Below, piece after piece: positions 6,336 through 14,197 of a stretch of 25,345 nucleotides of DNA (the first letter of the stretch is position 1; every line of letters starts with the position of its first letter). A model generated the notes under the pieces. It was not told the DNA's origin. It saw only the letters and a list, made by a program, of their open reading frames with translations, and did not search any database. Source of the stretch: Microthrixaceae bacterium (GTDB taxonomy: Bacteria; Actinomycetota; Acidimicrobiia; Acidimicrobiales; Iamiaceae); NCBI GenBank assembly GCA_016702505.1, contig JADJDU010000025.1, positions 1 to 25,345 on the forward strand, written 5' to 3'. A program made the translations under genes and the position numbers.

Positions 6336-6608
6336 TCAAGGTCTTCGTTGCCGCCTCACGAGGCCACCTCCTGGCCGGTGCCCCACTAGATCCCAGAACA
6401 GAGCGCCCGGCGGAACCCGCAGGGCGGCGGCGAGCCGGTAGGCGGTCTTTGTGCTTGCGCCGTGCGGCTCCACTGAGTGGGTTAGGCCGGAAAGGGTGTT
6501 GGGTGCGACGCCTGCCGCCTCGGCCACCTCGGTCCGGGTCATGCCCCTAGCGGTGAGCCACGCATCGAAGGCGTCGGGGTTGATGGTGTGGCCCTTCGGT
6601 CTTGCCAT
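6336..6608 (-). CDS. Cro/CI-type helix-turn-helix regulator
   Basis: ATG at 6608 gives MARPKGHTINPDAFDAWLTA, followed by the HTH: MTRTEVAEAAGVAPNTLSGL (residues about 23-42), then STKTAYRLAAALRVPPGALF, the usual XRE-family fourth and fifth helices. The C-terminus (GHRPGGGLVRRQRRP) is short and basic, with no oligomerisation or peptidase domain. 90 residues. It faces a rightward HTH gene and has a promoter with repeated operator-like boxes just upstream, so autoregulation and control of an early/late or lysogeny switch are likely. Whether it is a repressor or a Cro is not decidable from sequence. Confidence 0.75.
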   Translation of the reverse strand: MARPKGHTINPDAFDAWLTARGMTRTEVAEAAGVAPNTLSGLTHSVEPHGASTKTAYRLAAALRVPPGALFWDLVGHRPGGGLVRRQRRP

Positions 6609-6614
6609 GCGGGG

Positions 6615-6643
6615 ACCCTACCGAAGTTTGCCGAAGTTTGCAA
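6615..6643 (-). promoter_or_regulatory. Probable leaderless promoter of the HTH gene
   Basis: Read on the minus strand, TTGCAA (6643-6638) is followed after exactly 17 bases by TAGGGT (6620-6615). Six bases later comes the ATG at 6608. Transcription would start at or within a base or two of the ATG, giving a leaderless mRNA; indeed no ribosome site precedes this ATG. Matches to the sigma-70-type boxes are partial (4/6 and 3/6, fitting TAnnnT). Confidence 0.5.
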
Positions 6644-6659
6644 CTATCGGTTTACCGAA
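6620..6659. promoter_or_regulatory. Operator region: tandem CCGAAGTTTG boxes and a TCGGT-TT-ACCGA palindrome
   Basis: CCGAAGTTTG occurs twice back to back (6621-6630, 6631-6640), filling the -10/-35 spacer of the leftward promoter. A perfect 12-base palindrome TCGGTTTACCGA follows at 6647-6658. ACCGAA half-sites occur at 6620-6625 and 6654-6659. The placement between two divergent HTH genes suggests binding sites for one or both products. Confidence 0.6.
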
Positions 6660-6773
6660 CAGTTTTCCCAGGTGAACCCAACGACACCCCGGGCCCTGGC
6701 CCGCTTCACGTCCGGCAAGGTCTGCTCGTCTAGGCCAACGTGCGCCATGGAACAGGCCACCGCATGGGAGGGG

Positions 6774-7019
6774 ATGATGGACGACCTCGCCCGGTGTGTG
6801 GTCGGGCCTGATGGGCGACCGATGGACGAGGATCCGCGGGCACAGGCGGTGGCGGTGGGGGTCGCGGAGATAGCGGCGCTGCTCAGGGTGGAGGCCCAGA
6901 CGGCGCGCAACTGGCGGACGCGGGGTGTGCTCCCTGAGCCGGACTGGACGGTCTCGGGTGGCCCTGCCTGGTCGTGGCCGAGGGTCGCGGCGTGGGCGAT
7001 GCGGACCGGGCGACTCTGA
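6774..7019 (+). CDS. Helix-turn-helix protein, only rightward gene (excisionase/MerR-like)
   Basis: GGGAGGGG precedes two adjacent ATG codons (6774, 6777); an upstream ATG at 6747 is in frame but has no ribosome site. The core VGVAEIAALLRVEAQTARNW followed by RTRGVLPEPDWTVSGGPAWS and WPRVAAWAMRTGRL is the winged-HTH layout of phage AlpA/excisionase-like DNA-binding proteins: helix, recognition helix with a WRTRG turn, beta wing with WxW, closing helix. It faces the Cro/CI-like gene across the operator region and ends about 15 bases before a hairpin terminator. Likely a transcription factor or directionality factor. No integrase is present in the window. Confidence 0.7.
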   Translation: MMDDLARCVVGPDGRPMDEDPRAQAVAVGVAEIAALLRVEAQTARNWRTRGVLPEPDWTVSGGPAWSWPRVAAWAMRTGRL

Positions 7020-7032
7020 CCCCTGGCGCGAC

Positions 7033-7079
7033 AAAAAGGCCCCGCGCTCAACCCCTGATGGGGGAGCACGGGGGCCTTT
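7033..7079. terminator. Bidirectional hairpin terminator between converging genes
   Basis: AAAGGCCCC (7035-7043) pairs with GGGGCCTTT (7071-7079), with further inner pairing of CCCC and GGGG around TGAT. On the minus strand the stem is followed by five T, a strong intrinsic terminator for the late operon whose last gene stops at 7107. On the plus strand the tail is TTTG, weaker, serving the rightward HTH gene that stops at 7019. Confidence 0.8.
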
Positions 7080-7106
7080 GCGTCTGACCGGGAGGCGGGA
7101 ACCCGG

Positions 7107-7335
7107 TCAGATCATGGGGACGATCACTGGCCAGTCGTTGCGCCGCCAATCGGTGTCTGGGACCTGCCAGCGGTCGATGACCTCGGGGGAGATGAGCGCC
7201 TCGAGCACCTCCGGAGCAGGCAGGCCGGGGTCCGTCGATGGCCAGTGCCGACACCAGCTCGGGGACGGTCGCGCCTTTGCCCCACGATCCCCAGTCGAGG
7301 GCGATCAGCTCAGCGAGCACCCTGCCTGGCGTCAT
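7107..7335 (-). CDS. Hypothetical protein (about 75 residues), last gene of the late operon, one frameshift
   Basis: ATG at 7335 overlaps the upstream stop. Reads MTPGRVLAELIALDWGSWGK, GATVPELVSALA, then, after a frame change near 7220-7230 at a CCCC run, GLPAPEVLEALISPEVIDRW, QVPDTDWRRNDWPVIVPMI, stopping at TGA 7107 just before the terminator. Helical with a tryptophan-rich end. No family recognised. Its position after the lysis genes does not reveal a role. Confidence 0.6.
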
Positions 7336-7796
7336 GCCGGGGCGATGTCTGGGCCGCGGCGGGCCGTGTCGGTGTGTCGGGCGATGTCGTCCACCCGGCC
7401 AGCGATCGACGCGTCGACGGAGCGGATAGCGGTGTATTCGGTGCGGATCATCACGTCTAGTCCGGCCGACACGATGGCAATCTGGTTGCCGAGTCGTGCC
7501 ATGGCGACCTCGGTGCGGTCCGCGACATCACGGAGCGACGAACCGTCGTTGGTCCGCACCTCGTGTTCGACGCGCTCTAGTCGGTCGTGGAGTGGTGCGG
7601 TGTGCGGGTCGAGGACGGTGTCTATCCATGTCGCGAGCGGGTCAGCGACGAGGTGCGCCCACAGCCAGCGGATCGGTCGGGAGATGAGCGGGAGTTTCGC
7701 CGCGGCTGCGATGGTGACGAGCGCTCCGGCAACAGCACCGACCGTTATCGCGGAGTCCCTCAGGGTGATGAGCCACGGGGCCACGTCGGCGGTCAC
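7332..7796 (-). CDS. Membrane-anchored coiled-coil protein of the lysis region (154 residues)
   Basis: GTG at 7796 overlaps the endolysin stop (GTGA). One membrane segment near the N-terminus (SAITVGAVAGALVTIAAAA), then a coiled coil (HDRLERVEHEVRTNDGSSLR, DVADRTEVAMARLGNQ), a second amphipathic helix (IVSAGLDVMIRTEYTAIRS) and a charged end. The NDGSSLRD signature after a short coiled coil is familiar from membrane proteins next to actinophage endolysins (DUF2746-like). Candidate second holin, antiholin or spanin-like lysis partner; none is shown by the sequence. Confidence 0.55.
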   Translation of the reverse strand: MTADVAPWLITLRDSAITVGAVAGALVTIAAAAKLPLISRPIRWLWAHLVADPLATWIDTVLDPHTAPLHDRLERVEHEVRTNDGSSLRDVADRTEVAMARLGNQIAIVSAGLDVMIRTEYTAIRSVDASIAGRVDDIARHTDTARRGPDIAPA

Positions 7797-8567
7797 CGTT
7801 GGGCGTGGGGGTCGTTGCGTACGGCGTCCTCTCGGGAGGCCCCGACCTTCTCTGCGATGGCCACCAGCCAACCCCGGAGCGAGCCGTAGAACTGTTTGAG
7901 CTGCTCGGCTTGCTCGGCGAGGAGCTGCTCGCAATGTGCGGCGCGGAGGCCAGCGGCACGGGCTTCGGCGAGGGCGTCGGCGAGCATCTTGCGGTCAGCG
8001 TCGGTCATGTCAGTGTCCTCGGTGGATGGTCCGGTGGGTTCGGTCGGCCCGGCGGGTCCGTCGATCCCGGCGAGCTTGGCTTGGAGTAGCGGGTAGATGA
8101 GGGTGCCGGGGCAGGTCTTGCCCTTCTGGCTGTAGTCCTTGTGGCCGCTGATCTTGGGTCGGCGTTGGAGCTTGCCGAGCCGGATGCCCTCACCTATGAG
8201 CCAGCGGGTCGAGGCCCATTGGGCGTCGGTGGCGGGCCATTTGTCGCCATGCCCAAGGAAGCAGACCCCGGCAGCGATGGAGTTGCGGCCCTCAGTGTGC
8301 GCCGGAGCGCCCCCAGCCGCGGCCCTCGAAGATCCGTCCCGACGGTGCGATGAGGAAGCTGTAGGCGATGCCATCCCAGCCCCTCGATGGTCCGACGTGG
8401 AACGCTTCGATGGCCCGTATCCAGCCCTTCTCGGTGCCCTCGCTGGCCGGGGCACGCTGCGACCCGGCTTCGGTGTGGATCACGACCTCACCCCACGGGA
8501 GCTTGGCAGACACGTCGCTGCCACGCTTGGGGCCTGCACCCCATTGGGCGCGGGTGATGACGTTCAC
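7793..8567 (-). CDS. Endolysin: N-acetylmuramoyl-L-alanine amidase (Amidase_2), one frameshift
   Basis: GTG at 8567 overlaps the holin stop (GTGA). Starts VNVITRAQWGAGPKRGSDVS, a typical amidase/PGRP beginning. Zinc ligands are visible in GEVVIHTEAG (histidine), KISGHKDYSQ (histidine) and GKTCPGTLIY (cysteine); WDGIAYSFLIAPSGRIFEGR is the conserved strand pair. The frame changes at the CCCCC run 8310-8314 (GRGWGRSGAH to TEGRNSIAAG). After the catalytic domain (about residue 175) a Pro/Gly/Thr linker leads to a helical tail (ADRKMLADALAEARAAGLRA, LLAEQAEQLKQFYG) that may bind the cell wall or oligomerise. About 258 residues. Cleaves the amide bond between muramic acid and the stem peptide. Confidence 0.85.
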
Positions 8568-8752
8568 CGTTCGGCGTCCTCGGGTAGCCCGGTCAGCGAG
8601 GTGAGCAGGCTGAGGATCGTGGCGAGCGCAACAGTGGATGCGACGAGCGGCCAATCGACTTGGGCGACCAACGTGGCGGCACCTATGACACCGATGGCGG
8701 TCTGTGCGGCGGTGCGCACGGCACGGACGATGGCTGAGCGAGTGAATAGCAT
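8564..8752 (-). CDS. Holin, r1t-like (62 residues)
   Basis: ATG at 8752 with TGA at 8564 overlapping the endolysin start. Sequence pattern: VRAVRTAAQTAIGVIGAATL (first membrane segment), VDWPLVASTVALATILSLL (second), then TSLTGLPEDAER. Two membrane helices joined by a short turn with a D-W, and the SLLTSLxGLPE ending, fit the phage r1t holin family, which usually runs 60-80 residues. Directly upstream of the amidase, as expected for a holin/endolysin pair. Confidence 0.8.
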   Translation of the reverse strand: MLFTRSAIVRAVRTAAQTAIGVIGAATLVAQVDWPLVASTVALATILSLLTSLTGLPEDAER

Positions 8753-8754
8753 GG

Positions 8755-8937
8755 TCAGTCTCCTGTGTCGTCGGTGTCGAGCAGGTCGAGCACCAGTCGG
8801 ATGAGGGCGTTGGTTTCGCGGGTGAGCCGTGCGACCTGCGCCCGCTGTTGTGCGGCGGTCGGGGTGGCGAGGGCGAGGTAGTCCCGGTTTGCGTCGAGCC
8901 GTTGGCGTAGACGTTTGATGGTGCCGTCGTGGTCCAT
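8755..8937 (-). CDS. Small coiled-coil protein between fibre and holin (60 residues)
   Basis: ATG at 8937 gives MDHDGTIKRLRQRLDANRDY, LALATPTAAQQRAQVARLTR, ETNALIRLVLDLLDTDDTGD. A TTG at 8949 in frame, or an ATG at 8960 overlapping the fibre stop with one indel, would lengthen it. Two helices, the second with leucine spacing suited to a coiled coil. No signal or membrane segment. Commonly a small protein sits here before the holin; role unknown. Confidence 0.6.
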   Translation of the reverse strand: MDHDGTIKRLRQRLDANRDYLALATPTAAQQRAQVARLTRETNALIRLVLDLLDTDDTGD

Positions 8938-8956
8938 GGTGCCAATCAATCCGTGG

Positions 8957-10720
8957 TCATGTGAATCTCAGGAAGTCGAACGATGCGGTGACGGCGATCC
9001 CTGCGTGTTCCTGCCCGACCACGACGCCAGCCCCGGTCACGCTGCCGATCCAGTGACGCCAACGTCACCGATCCAACCATGATCCATCGGTCGCCGTCAT
9101 CGCTGACCCAGCGGCGCAGATTCACGCCGTCATTAGTGAGCTTGAGGTACACGTGACCCACGCCGGCCGGGACTCCGGTCGTCGGCGTAGCGGAATCGAA
9201 CGAGGTGAACGAGTTGGCCCTGTGCAGCTCCAGGTCCTTGCCTGGGCCGTGGAGGTGTACCAGCCATTGCAGGATGCGTCCGGTGCCGCTGTTGTACAGC
9301 ACCAACCCAGCGTTGGAGTGATTGGTGAGTTCGCCGCCCACGGTGATCCGAGTGGACACGGACGTGAAACTGGGCAGCGTGGTGAGCAGCGCCCGCTGGT
9401 TGTACCCGGACGCTGCAGCCTGGCATGTCATCAGGAGGCGACCGTCGCTGATCGCTGCCGGTGGACGTTCCTTGGTTGTGCCACGTCCCCACCACGGGGA
9501 CCCGTCGGCCATGTCCCAATACTCTTGGTCGTAGGCGGACGGCGAAACTGGCGGCACCATTCCGGGCTCAACTGCACCACCAGCCCCCAACGGCCCGACC
9601 TCGGCGCCGGTCTCGTCGCGGACGTAGAGGCCGTCGGTGCGGGCCACGAGCCGCTGGTGGTCGGCAGCGGGGGTTGGTGACGGCAGCGGTTTCGGGGAGG
9701 TCGACGAACCCAGTGGTGATCTCGCCGTAGCGGGGCCGTCTGGTCGCCGGGGTCGACGCCGCCCCGGTAGACGTCGGCGAGGTTGATGTCGCCGTCGGTG
9801 GTGGCGGAGGGGCCGGCCGACCGCGGTGGACCACGTCGCCTGTGGCCGACGAGCTGTTGCCGATCGCGGTGGACCCGACGCCTGGGCCGACGACATGAGG
9901 CCGATCGCGGTGGACCGTCGCCGCCTGGGCCGACGTCATGGGGCCGATCGCGGTGGACATGTCGCCTGTGGCCGACGATACGGGGCCGACAGGGTGGACA
10001 CGTCGCCTGTGGCCGACGAGCCGGGGCCGAGTCGCCTGGACCTGGCCGGAGCCAAGGGATCCCGTCGGGTCCAGCACATCCCACGAGCCGGGGGTGGCGA
10101 CGGCTGGGCAGCCCGGTCGACGGGGCCGTAGCGACGTACAGGCCCGAGCCCGTCTCGAACACGACATCGCCCACGGCGTAGGTGGCGGCGACATCCCACG
10201 TGCCACGGTTCGTCTCACCGGGCAGCAGGCCCACCGATTCGACGGGCACAGCGCCCACGTCCACGGCCGACAACGGATCAGACCCGTCATGATGGTGGGA
10301 CGCCTCGTGCGCCGTCGGGGGGCGGGCATTGGTGAGCCGAGGGTCGTTGCCCTCAGCCGCCGTGCCCGCCGTGGTGCCGTAGGTGACGGTCAGCGTCCGA
10401 TCCGCCGACAGGTCCCCGCCGCCAGTCAGCCCGGTCCCGACGGGATCGCGAGCCGTCGGCACCGCGCCCACGTCACCGGCGTCGAGCACCACAACGCCGG
10501 TCTCACCGTTCACCGACGCAACCGCACCACCGGAAGTGGCGAGCTCGTCTATCGCTTCCTGCACTGTGTCACCGGCCAGACCCGACACGGTGTGGTCGTA
10601 GGAGACAGCCGTAGCCGGGTGTGCGTCGGCAGCGGTGCGGCCGCCCAGCACGTTGTGGGCGGTCAGAGGGCCAAACGACGTGTCATCGTCGCCCGCAGGG
10701 TTCCAGGTCATGTCGGTCAT
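8957..10720 (-). CDS. Tail fibre with repetitive stalk and lectin-like C-terminal domain, multiple frameshifts
   Basis: ATG at 10720 overlaps the upstream TGA. Region 1 (MTDMTWNPAGDDDTSFGPLT, YDHTVSGLAGDTVQEAIDEL, ASVNGETGVVVLDAGDVGAV, ARPPTAHEASHHHDGSDPLS) holds the motifs usual in phage fibre shafts. Region 2 (about 9800-10060) is a stalk of 13-14-residue repeats such as SSATGDMSTAIGPM and SAQA-TAIG. Region 3 (YDQEYWDMADGSPWWG, TRITVGGELTNHSNAGLVLY, LKLTNDGVNLRRWVSDDGDR, GIAVTASFDFLRF) is a jelly-roll of laminin-G/concanavalin type, typical of sugar binding. Several frame changes occur between 10130 and 9700, and one near 9030. The true stop is TGA 8957-8959. Likely the receptor-binding protein. 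Confidence 0.7.
9820..10045. repeat. Roughly 40-bp tandem repeats in the fibre stalk
   Basis: Phrases such as GCCTGTGGCCGACGA and GGGCCGATCGCGGTGGAC recur about every 40 bases, in at least five copies from about 9826 to 10040. They encode the SSATGD/STAIGP stalk repeats of the fibre on the minus strand. Several copies differ by single-base gaps, which is where the frame is lost. Confidence 0.7.
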
Positions 10721-11073
10721 CGGGTCACATCCCCTTGCACGATCAGCACCGCACCATCGTTGGTGCCAGTACCAGTACCCGCCCCGTAGGTGGTGGTCCT
10801 GGCACCGTCCACGACCTGCACGTCGTAGACGTACCGGCCCGGCGTGATCGTCGCGGTCGTCGCAGCTGGCAACGTGAGCGTCACCTCACGCCCCGGACCG
10901 TCCGTGACCGTCGCCGTCCAGGACGCCACCACCGTCGAAGACTCGACATGAGTGCGGATCTGGGACGTGACCGTGACACCGGTGATGTCACCGGACCCGC
11001 CGAGCGTCCCCACCACCGTCCAGTCGTCCCCTCGGGTGCGGGTCACCGTCGAGCTAGCACCAGCACACGTCAT
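10717..11073 (-). CDS. Minor tail or baseplate protein, beta-sandwich (118 residues)
   Basis: ATG at 11073 (MTCAGASSTVTRTRGDDW). The pattern TRGDDWTVVGTLGGSGDITG, VTVTSQIRTH, TVTDGPGREVTLTLPAATTA, TITPGRYVYDVQVVDGA is the single beta-sandwich domain often found as a small baseplate or fibre-adaptor protein (BppU N-terminal-like) before the fibre gene. Its stop overlaps the fibre ATG, so translation is coupled. Intact frame. Confidence 0.6.
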   Translation of the reverse strand: MTCAGASSTVTRTRGDDWTVVGTLGGSGDITGVTVTSQIRTHVESSTVVASWTATVTDGPGREVTLTLPAATTATITPGRYVYDVQVVDGARTTTYGAGTGTGTNDGAVLIVQGDVTR

Positions 11074-11095
11074 ACCCCTGTCCTCTCACGTTCTG

Positions 11096-11114
11096 GCATC
11101 CCCGGTCGGGATGC
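11096..11114. other. Short hairpin between two minor tail genes
   Basis: GCATCCC and GGGATGC form a 7-bp stem with a 5-base loop in the 45-base gap between the genes at 11119 and 11073, one of the few gaps in the late block. There is no T run. Could modulate translation or mRNA stability of the baseplate and fibre genes; weak. Confidence 0.3.
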
Positions 11115-11118
11115 ACGG

Positions 11119-11762
11119 TCAGACACCGCAGTCACCGGGCACCACGTCAGCGACACAGACCAGATGCGCCGACAACGTCCAGTAGACGGTGTCGACAGCG
11201 TCGACGATCTGCACCGTGATCCCTGCGCCCTCATGGAGCGCCATCTGGATCGCACCGGACCCACCACGCCTACTCGCCCCGTCGGCGGACTGCTCATAGA
11301 TCACAGACTGATAACGGCACGCCGGAGGGTCCTCACCATCCCACTGCCAGTTAGGCCCACTGACCCGCAAATCGAACACGTCCGACGAATCGGCGGTCAC
11401 CTCCACCGAATAGATCCCAGCAGCCGAAACCACCAAACCGTCACCAGATCCGTTGTCGGTCATCAGCAGCCCCGGTGACGACGCCAACGCCCACTGCATC
11501 TCCGAGGACGGCGACGTATCCCCTGGATGCACGCCGTCGAATACGCCCCACCCGTGCCACCAGCCGCAGCCACCCACCTCTTAGCGGTCGCGTCATAGGT
11601 GAGAACATCGTTGTCCTCGACCTCCCCGGCCCCGTCGTAGGTGATGTCCACGTCGAGCAACTGGTGCAGGTACTTGACGAGCCGCAGATCTCGCAGCCGA
11701 CGCTCCAACGTGAGGACACGGCGCTTCACCTCGGCGATCTCAGAGACGATCGACCCGGCCAT
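11119..11762 (-). CDS. Minor tail/fibre protein with N-terminal coiled coil, one frameshift
   Basis: ATG at 11762 (MAGSIVSEIAEVKRRVLTLE) overlaps the upstream TGA. A coiled coil (residues 5-30, RRVLTLERRLRDLRLVK) leads to a short fibre motif (DNDVLTYDATAKRWVAAA). The frame changes at CCCC 11546-11549, continuing VFDGVHPGDTSPSSEMQWAL, then a C1q/TNF-like beta domain (IYSVEVTADSSDVFDLRVSG, GAIQMALHEGAGITVQIVDA, VYWTLSAHLVCVADV). The coiled coil and globular head suggest a trimeric spike or fibre. Ends at 11119. About 214 residues. Confidence 0.65.
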
Positions 11763-13293
11763 CACGCCCCCATCCACGGGGATAGCTCGATCCTGAACGC
11801 CGCGGCCGCAGGATCAACGGTCTTGGACACGACCCGCCATGTGGCGGCGATCTGAGACGGGCCGTCATCGACCTCGACCCGCACCCGATCCTTAATTTAC
11901 AACGTCGCCACCAGATCCATACGGACCTGAGCCGACAGCGACTCCGACAGCGACGACGACGCCTGCGCCGCCGCGTAGATCGCCCGGTTCTCGAGGTCAT
12001 CCGCCGACGTGCCGGTGGGGGCGGCGGAGTAGGACTGGAGGACCAGCCCACCGAACAACGTCACATCGTGGTAGGAGCTCGTGAAGCCCTCGTCGTTGGC
12101 GACCACCCACTCCGTTACCGGGTGAGTGAGGCCCGAGGTCCATGTCCCCCACGACACCACAGGCGGACTCGTTCCCTCAGCGGTCAGTGTCAGGTCGCCG
12201 GGGTCATGGGCGAACCCGCGGGTAACCCAGCAGCGCCCCACCCGCACCGTCTCCGTCAACGCGAAGTCGCATTCGCCGTACCCGGACTCGACCACCATGC
12301 GGGCCACCTCGATGACCTGCACATCGGGACGACGCCACGATGCCTCCATTACCCCGTCGATGCTGCCGTCGATCCACGCTGACAGGCCGAGATCAGCGAC
12401 ACGGGCGAATGCCTCCATCCACATGTCACGGACCGGGATCTCTTCGACCTCGACCTCGGTCTCATCCATGCCAACAGAGGTGGGCGAGATCTGGGCGGAC
12501 ACCTTGCGCACCACCACGTCCTCGGCTGCGCCGCCCTCCCCCCGACAGACATGAACCACGACCTAGGCGCACCACCAGCCCCGTACGCGGAAGTGAACGT
12601 CGTGTGGATCACAGCCGTCACCCACCGGCCACGCGCCAGGTCCCCGGCGAACACCATCGACCCTTGTTGTGGGTCACCCGCCGATGGGGACGCCAGAGCG
12701 GAGAGGATCACGTCACCGTCGGGCACCCCAGCCTTGATCCACACCTCGGCGGTGAACCGCCAATCGGATGTCCGGTAGGAGAATTGGCCCCCGGCCGTGA
12801 ACGCCGTCGACGTCACGTCGAGGAACGGTGACCACTCGCGGGTGCCACGGATCTGCTCACGACCCCACACTGTTTCGTCGCCGTCGATCAGACGGGCATC
12901 CAGCCAGTACTCAGGGCCAGCGACCTCGACGGTCAGCGTCGGCCCGGCGATCGACCGGGACACCGACACGATCGGCCCCCAATGCATCACCCGCCCGGCG
13001 TAGGAGATCTGGATCTCACGCTCGACCCGCAACAGGTCATCGGCGACGAACGAATCATCGGGGTAGGTGGCGTGATGGTCGATGACGACGGTCGCGGATG
13101 ACGACCCGATCGCGTCCATCTTCTCGGACCACTGGCATGACACGATCTGATCGGACGGGATCTGTGCGACACGCCCCGACGACCCCGCGTAGGTGATCCA
13201 CACCTCCAGGTCCGCCGATGCCATCTCGGTGGAGACCGCGCCACGGGTGCCGTGGGTGATGTTGCCCGCTGGGGCGGTGACCGTGACGGTCAT
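11761..13293 (-). CDS. Large minor tail protein (Tal/gp27-like region), with a frameshift and an in-frame stop
   Basis: ATG at 13293 (MTVTVTAPAGNITHGTRGA) overlaps the upstream stop. The first part (WITYAGSSGRVAQIPSDQIV, CQWSEKMDAIGSSSATVVID, LLRVEREIQISYAGRVMHWG, LTVEVAGPEYWLDARLIDGD) is the beta-rich hub domain of siphophage tail-associated proteins (DUF of the ReqiPepy6 gp37-like type, by recall). The frame changes at the C6 run 12538-12543 to EDVVVRKVSAQISPTSVGMD. An in-frame TAA at 11897-11899 interrupts it, yet the same frame continues IKDRVRVEVDDGPSQIAATW, VVSKTVDPAAAAFRIELSP to TGA 11761. About 510 residues. Forms part of the tail tip. Confidence 0.65.
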
Positions 13294-13718
13294 GTCACAC
13301 CGAGATCCATCGACAGGGTTAGGTCGGTGCCGTCGAGGGTCACGATCGCAGCGCCGCCCGAGTCATACAGCACCCACAGCGGTACCGACGTGGCGTCATC
13401 GACACCGGCCTCGAACCCGACGAACGCCGCGACCTGCTCGGCGGTGCCACACGACGCCCACACGACAGCCGACAGCGGCAGGGTCCAGCGGCCCGACGAG
13501 AACACCGGGGTGCCTGTCACCAACGACGCCCGGCTGTACCCGACCGCCGTCAGCTCGCAGCCACCAAGGGCCAGGTCGGTCAAGGTCGTGTCGGTGGCGT
13601 CGAACGACCAGCCCATCCCGTGCTCGATTGCGAGCACCTTGTCATCGGCGCGGGCATCCCACCCCGACGGGGTGAGCGTCTCCAGCCCGGACCGGTACCA
13701 CGACACGACCAGCGCCAT
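13290..13718 (-). CDS. Minor tail protein, beta-rich (142 residues)
   Basis: ATG at 13718 overlaps the upstream TGA by one base. Reads MALVVSWYRSGLETLTPSGW, MGWSFDATDTTLTDLALGGC, LVTGTPVFSSGRWTLPLSAV, VPLWVLYDSGGAAIVTLDGT. Continuous frame; overlaps the next gene by four bases. Its position between the Dit-like protein and the large tail-tip protein, and the repeated beta strands, suggest a tail-tip component. No precise family recognised. Confidence 0.55.
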   Translation of the reverse strand: MALVVSWYRSGLETLTPSGWDARADDKVLAIEHGMGWSFDATDTTLTDLALGGCELTAVGYSRASLVTGTPVFSSGRWTLPLSAVVWASCGTAEQVAAFVGFEAGVDDATSVPLWVLYDSGGAAIVTLDGTDLTLSMDLGVT

Positions 13719-14167
13719 CAGACCACCACCGTCATTTCGCCCGTTGTGCCCAGCCACCTAAGCGACATCTCGATATAGCCGTGAGGCAGCGACGACAGCC
13801 CGTCATCGGACGTGCCCATCGGGCGCCCCACGATCTCGCGGTGGCCAATCCCCGGCAGCCACAGCCACAGAGACCCGACACCGGTGGCCATCGCGTCGAA
13901 CTCGGCGGCCAACGCCACCCACCACGCGCCAGCGGCCGCGTCATCACCCGGCGTCCAAATCTCCACGTCGAGACTGATATCCAACGGGGCAGCAACATCA
14001 CGACCCACAGCCACACCCGCCGACATCGAGCGTTGCGCCGTCTGAGACGACACAGACGGGCCAAGCCCATTGACCTTCACCAACGACACCTCAGGGTTAG
14101 CGGTGCCATCCCCGCACACCAACGACCCCACCCCGAACTGGTACACACCCGACAACGGAGACGGCAT
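13718..14167 (-). CDS. Distal-tail (Dit)-like minor tail protein (149 residues)
   Basis: ATG at 14167 (MPSPLSGVYQFGVGSLVCGD). Segments VSLVKVNGLGPSVSSQTAQR, DVAAPLDISLDVEIWTPGDD, GSLWLWLPGIGHREIVGRPM and HGYIEMSLRWLGTTGEMTVV correspond to the strand/helix/strand order of Dit-type N-terminal domains in actinophages. It lies directly after the tape measure, the conserved place for Dit, 30 bases downstream. Intact. It would form the ring joining tail tube to tip. Confidence 0.6.
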   Translation of the reverse strand: MPSPLSGVYQFGVGSLVCGDGTANPEVSLVKVNGLGPSVSSQTAQRSMSAGVAVGRDVAAPLDISLDVEIWTPGDDAAAGAWWVALAAEFDAMATGVGSLWLWLPGIGHREIVGRPMGTSDDGLSSLPHGYIEMSLRWLGTTGEMTVVV

Positions 14168-14197
14168 TAGTGAGACACCCCCACCCTCATCAACCGA

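Noticed and set aside
7793..8020. Separate gene starting at the internal MTDADRKM of the endolysin
   Set aside because: It is in the same open frame as the amidase, follows a Pro/Thr/Gly linker typical of two-domain endolysins, and has no clear ribosome site of its own that I could identify. An internal start remains possible.
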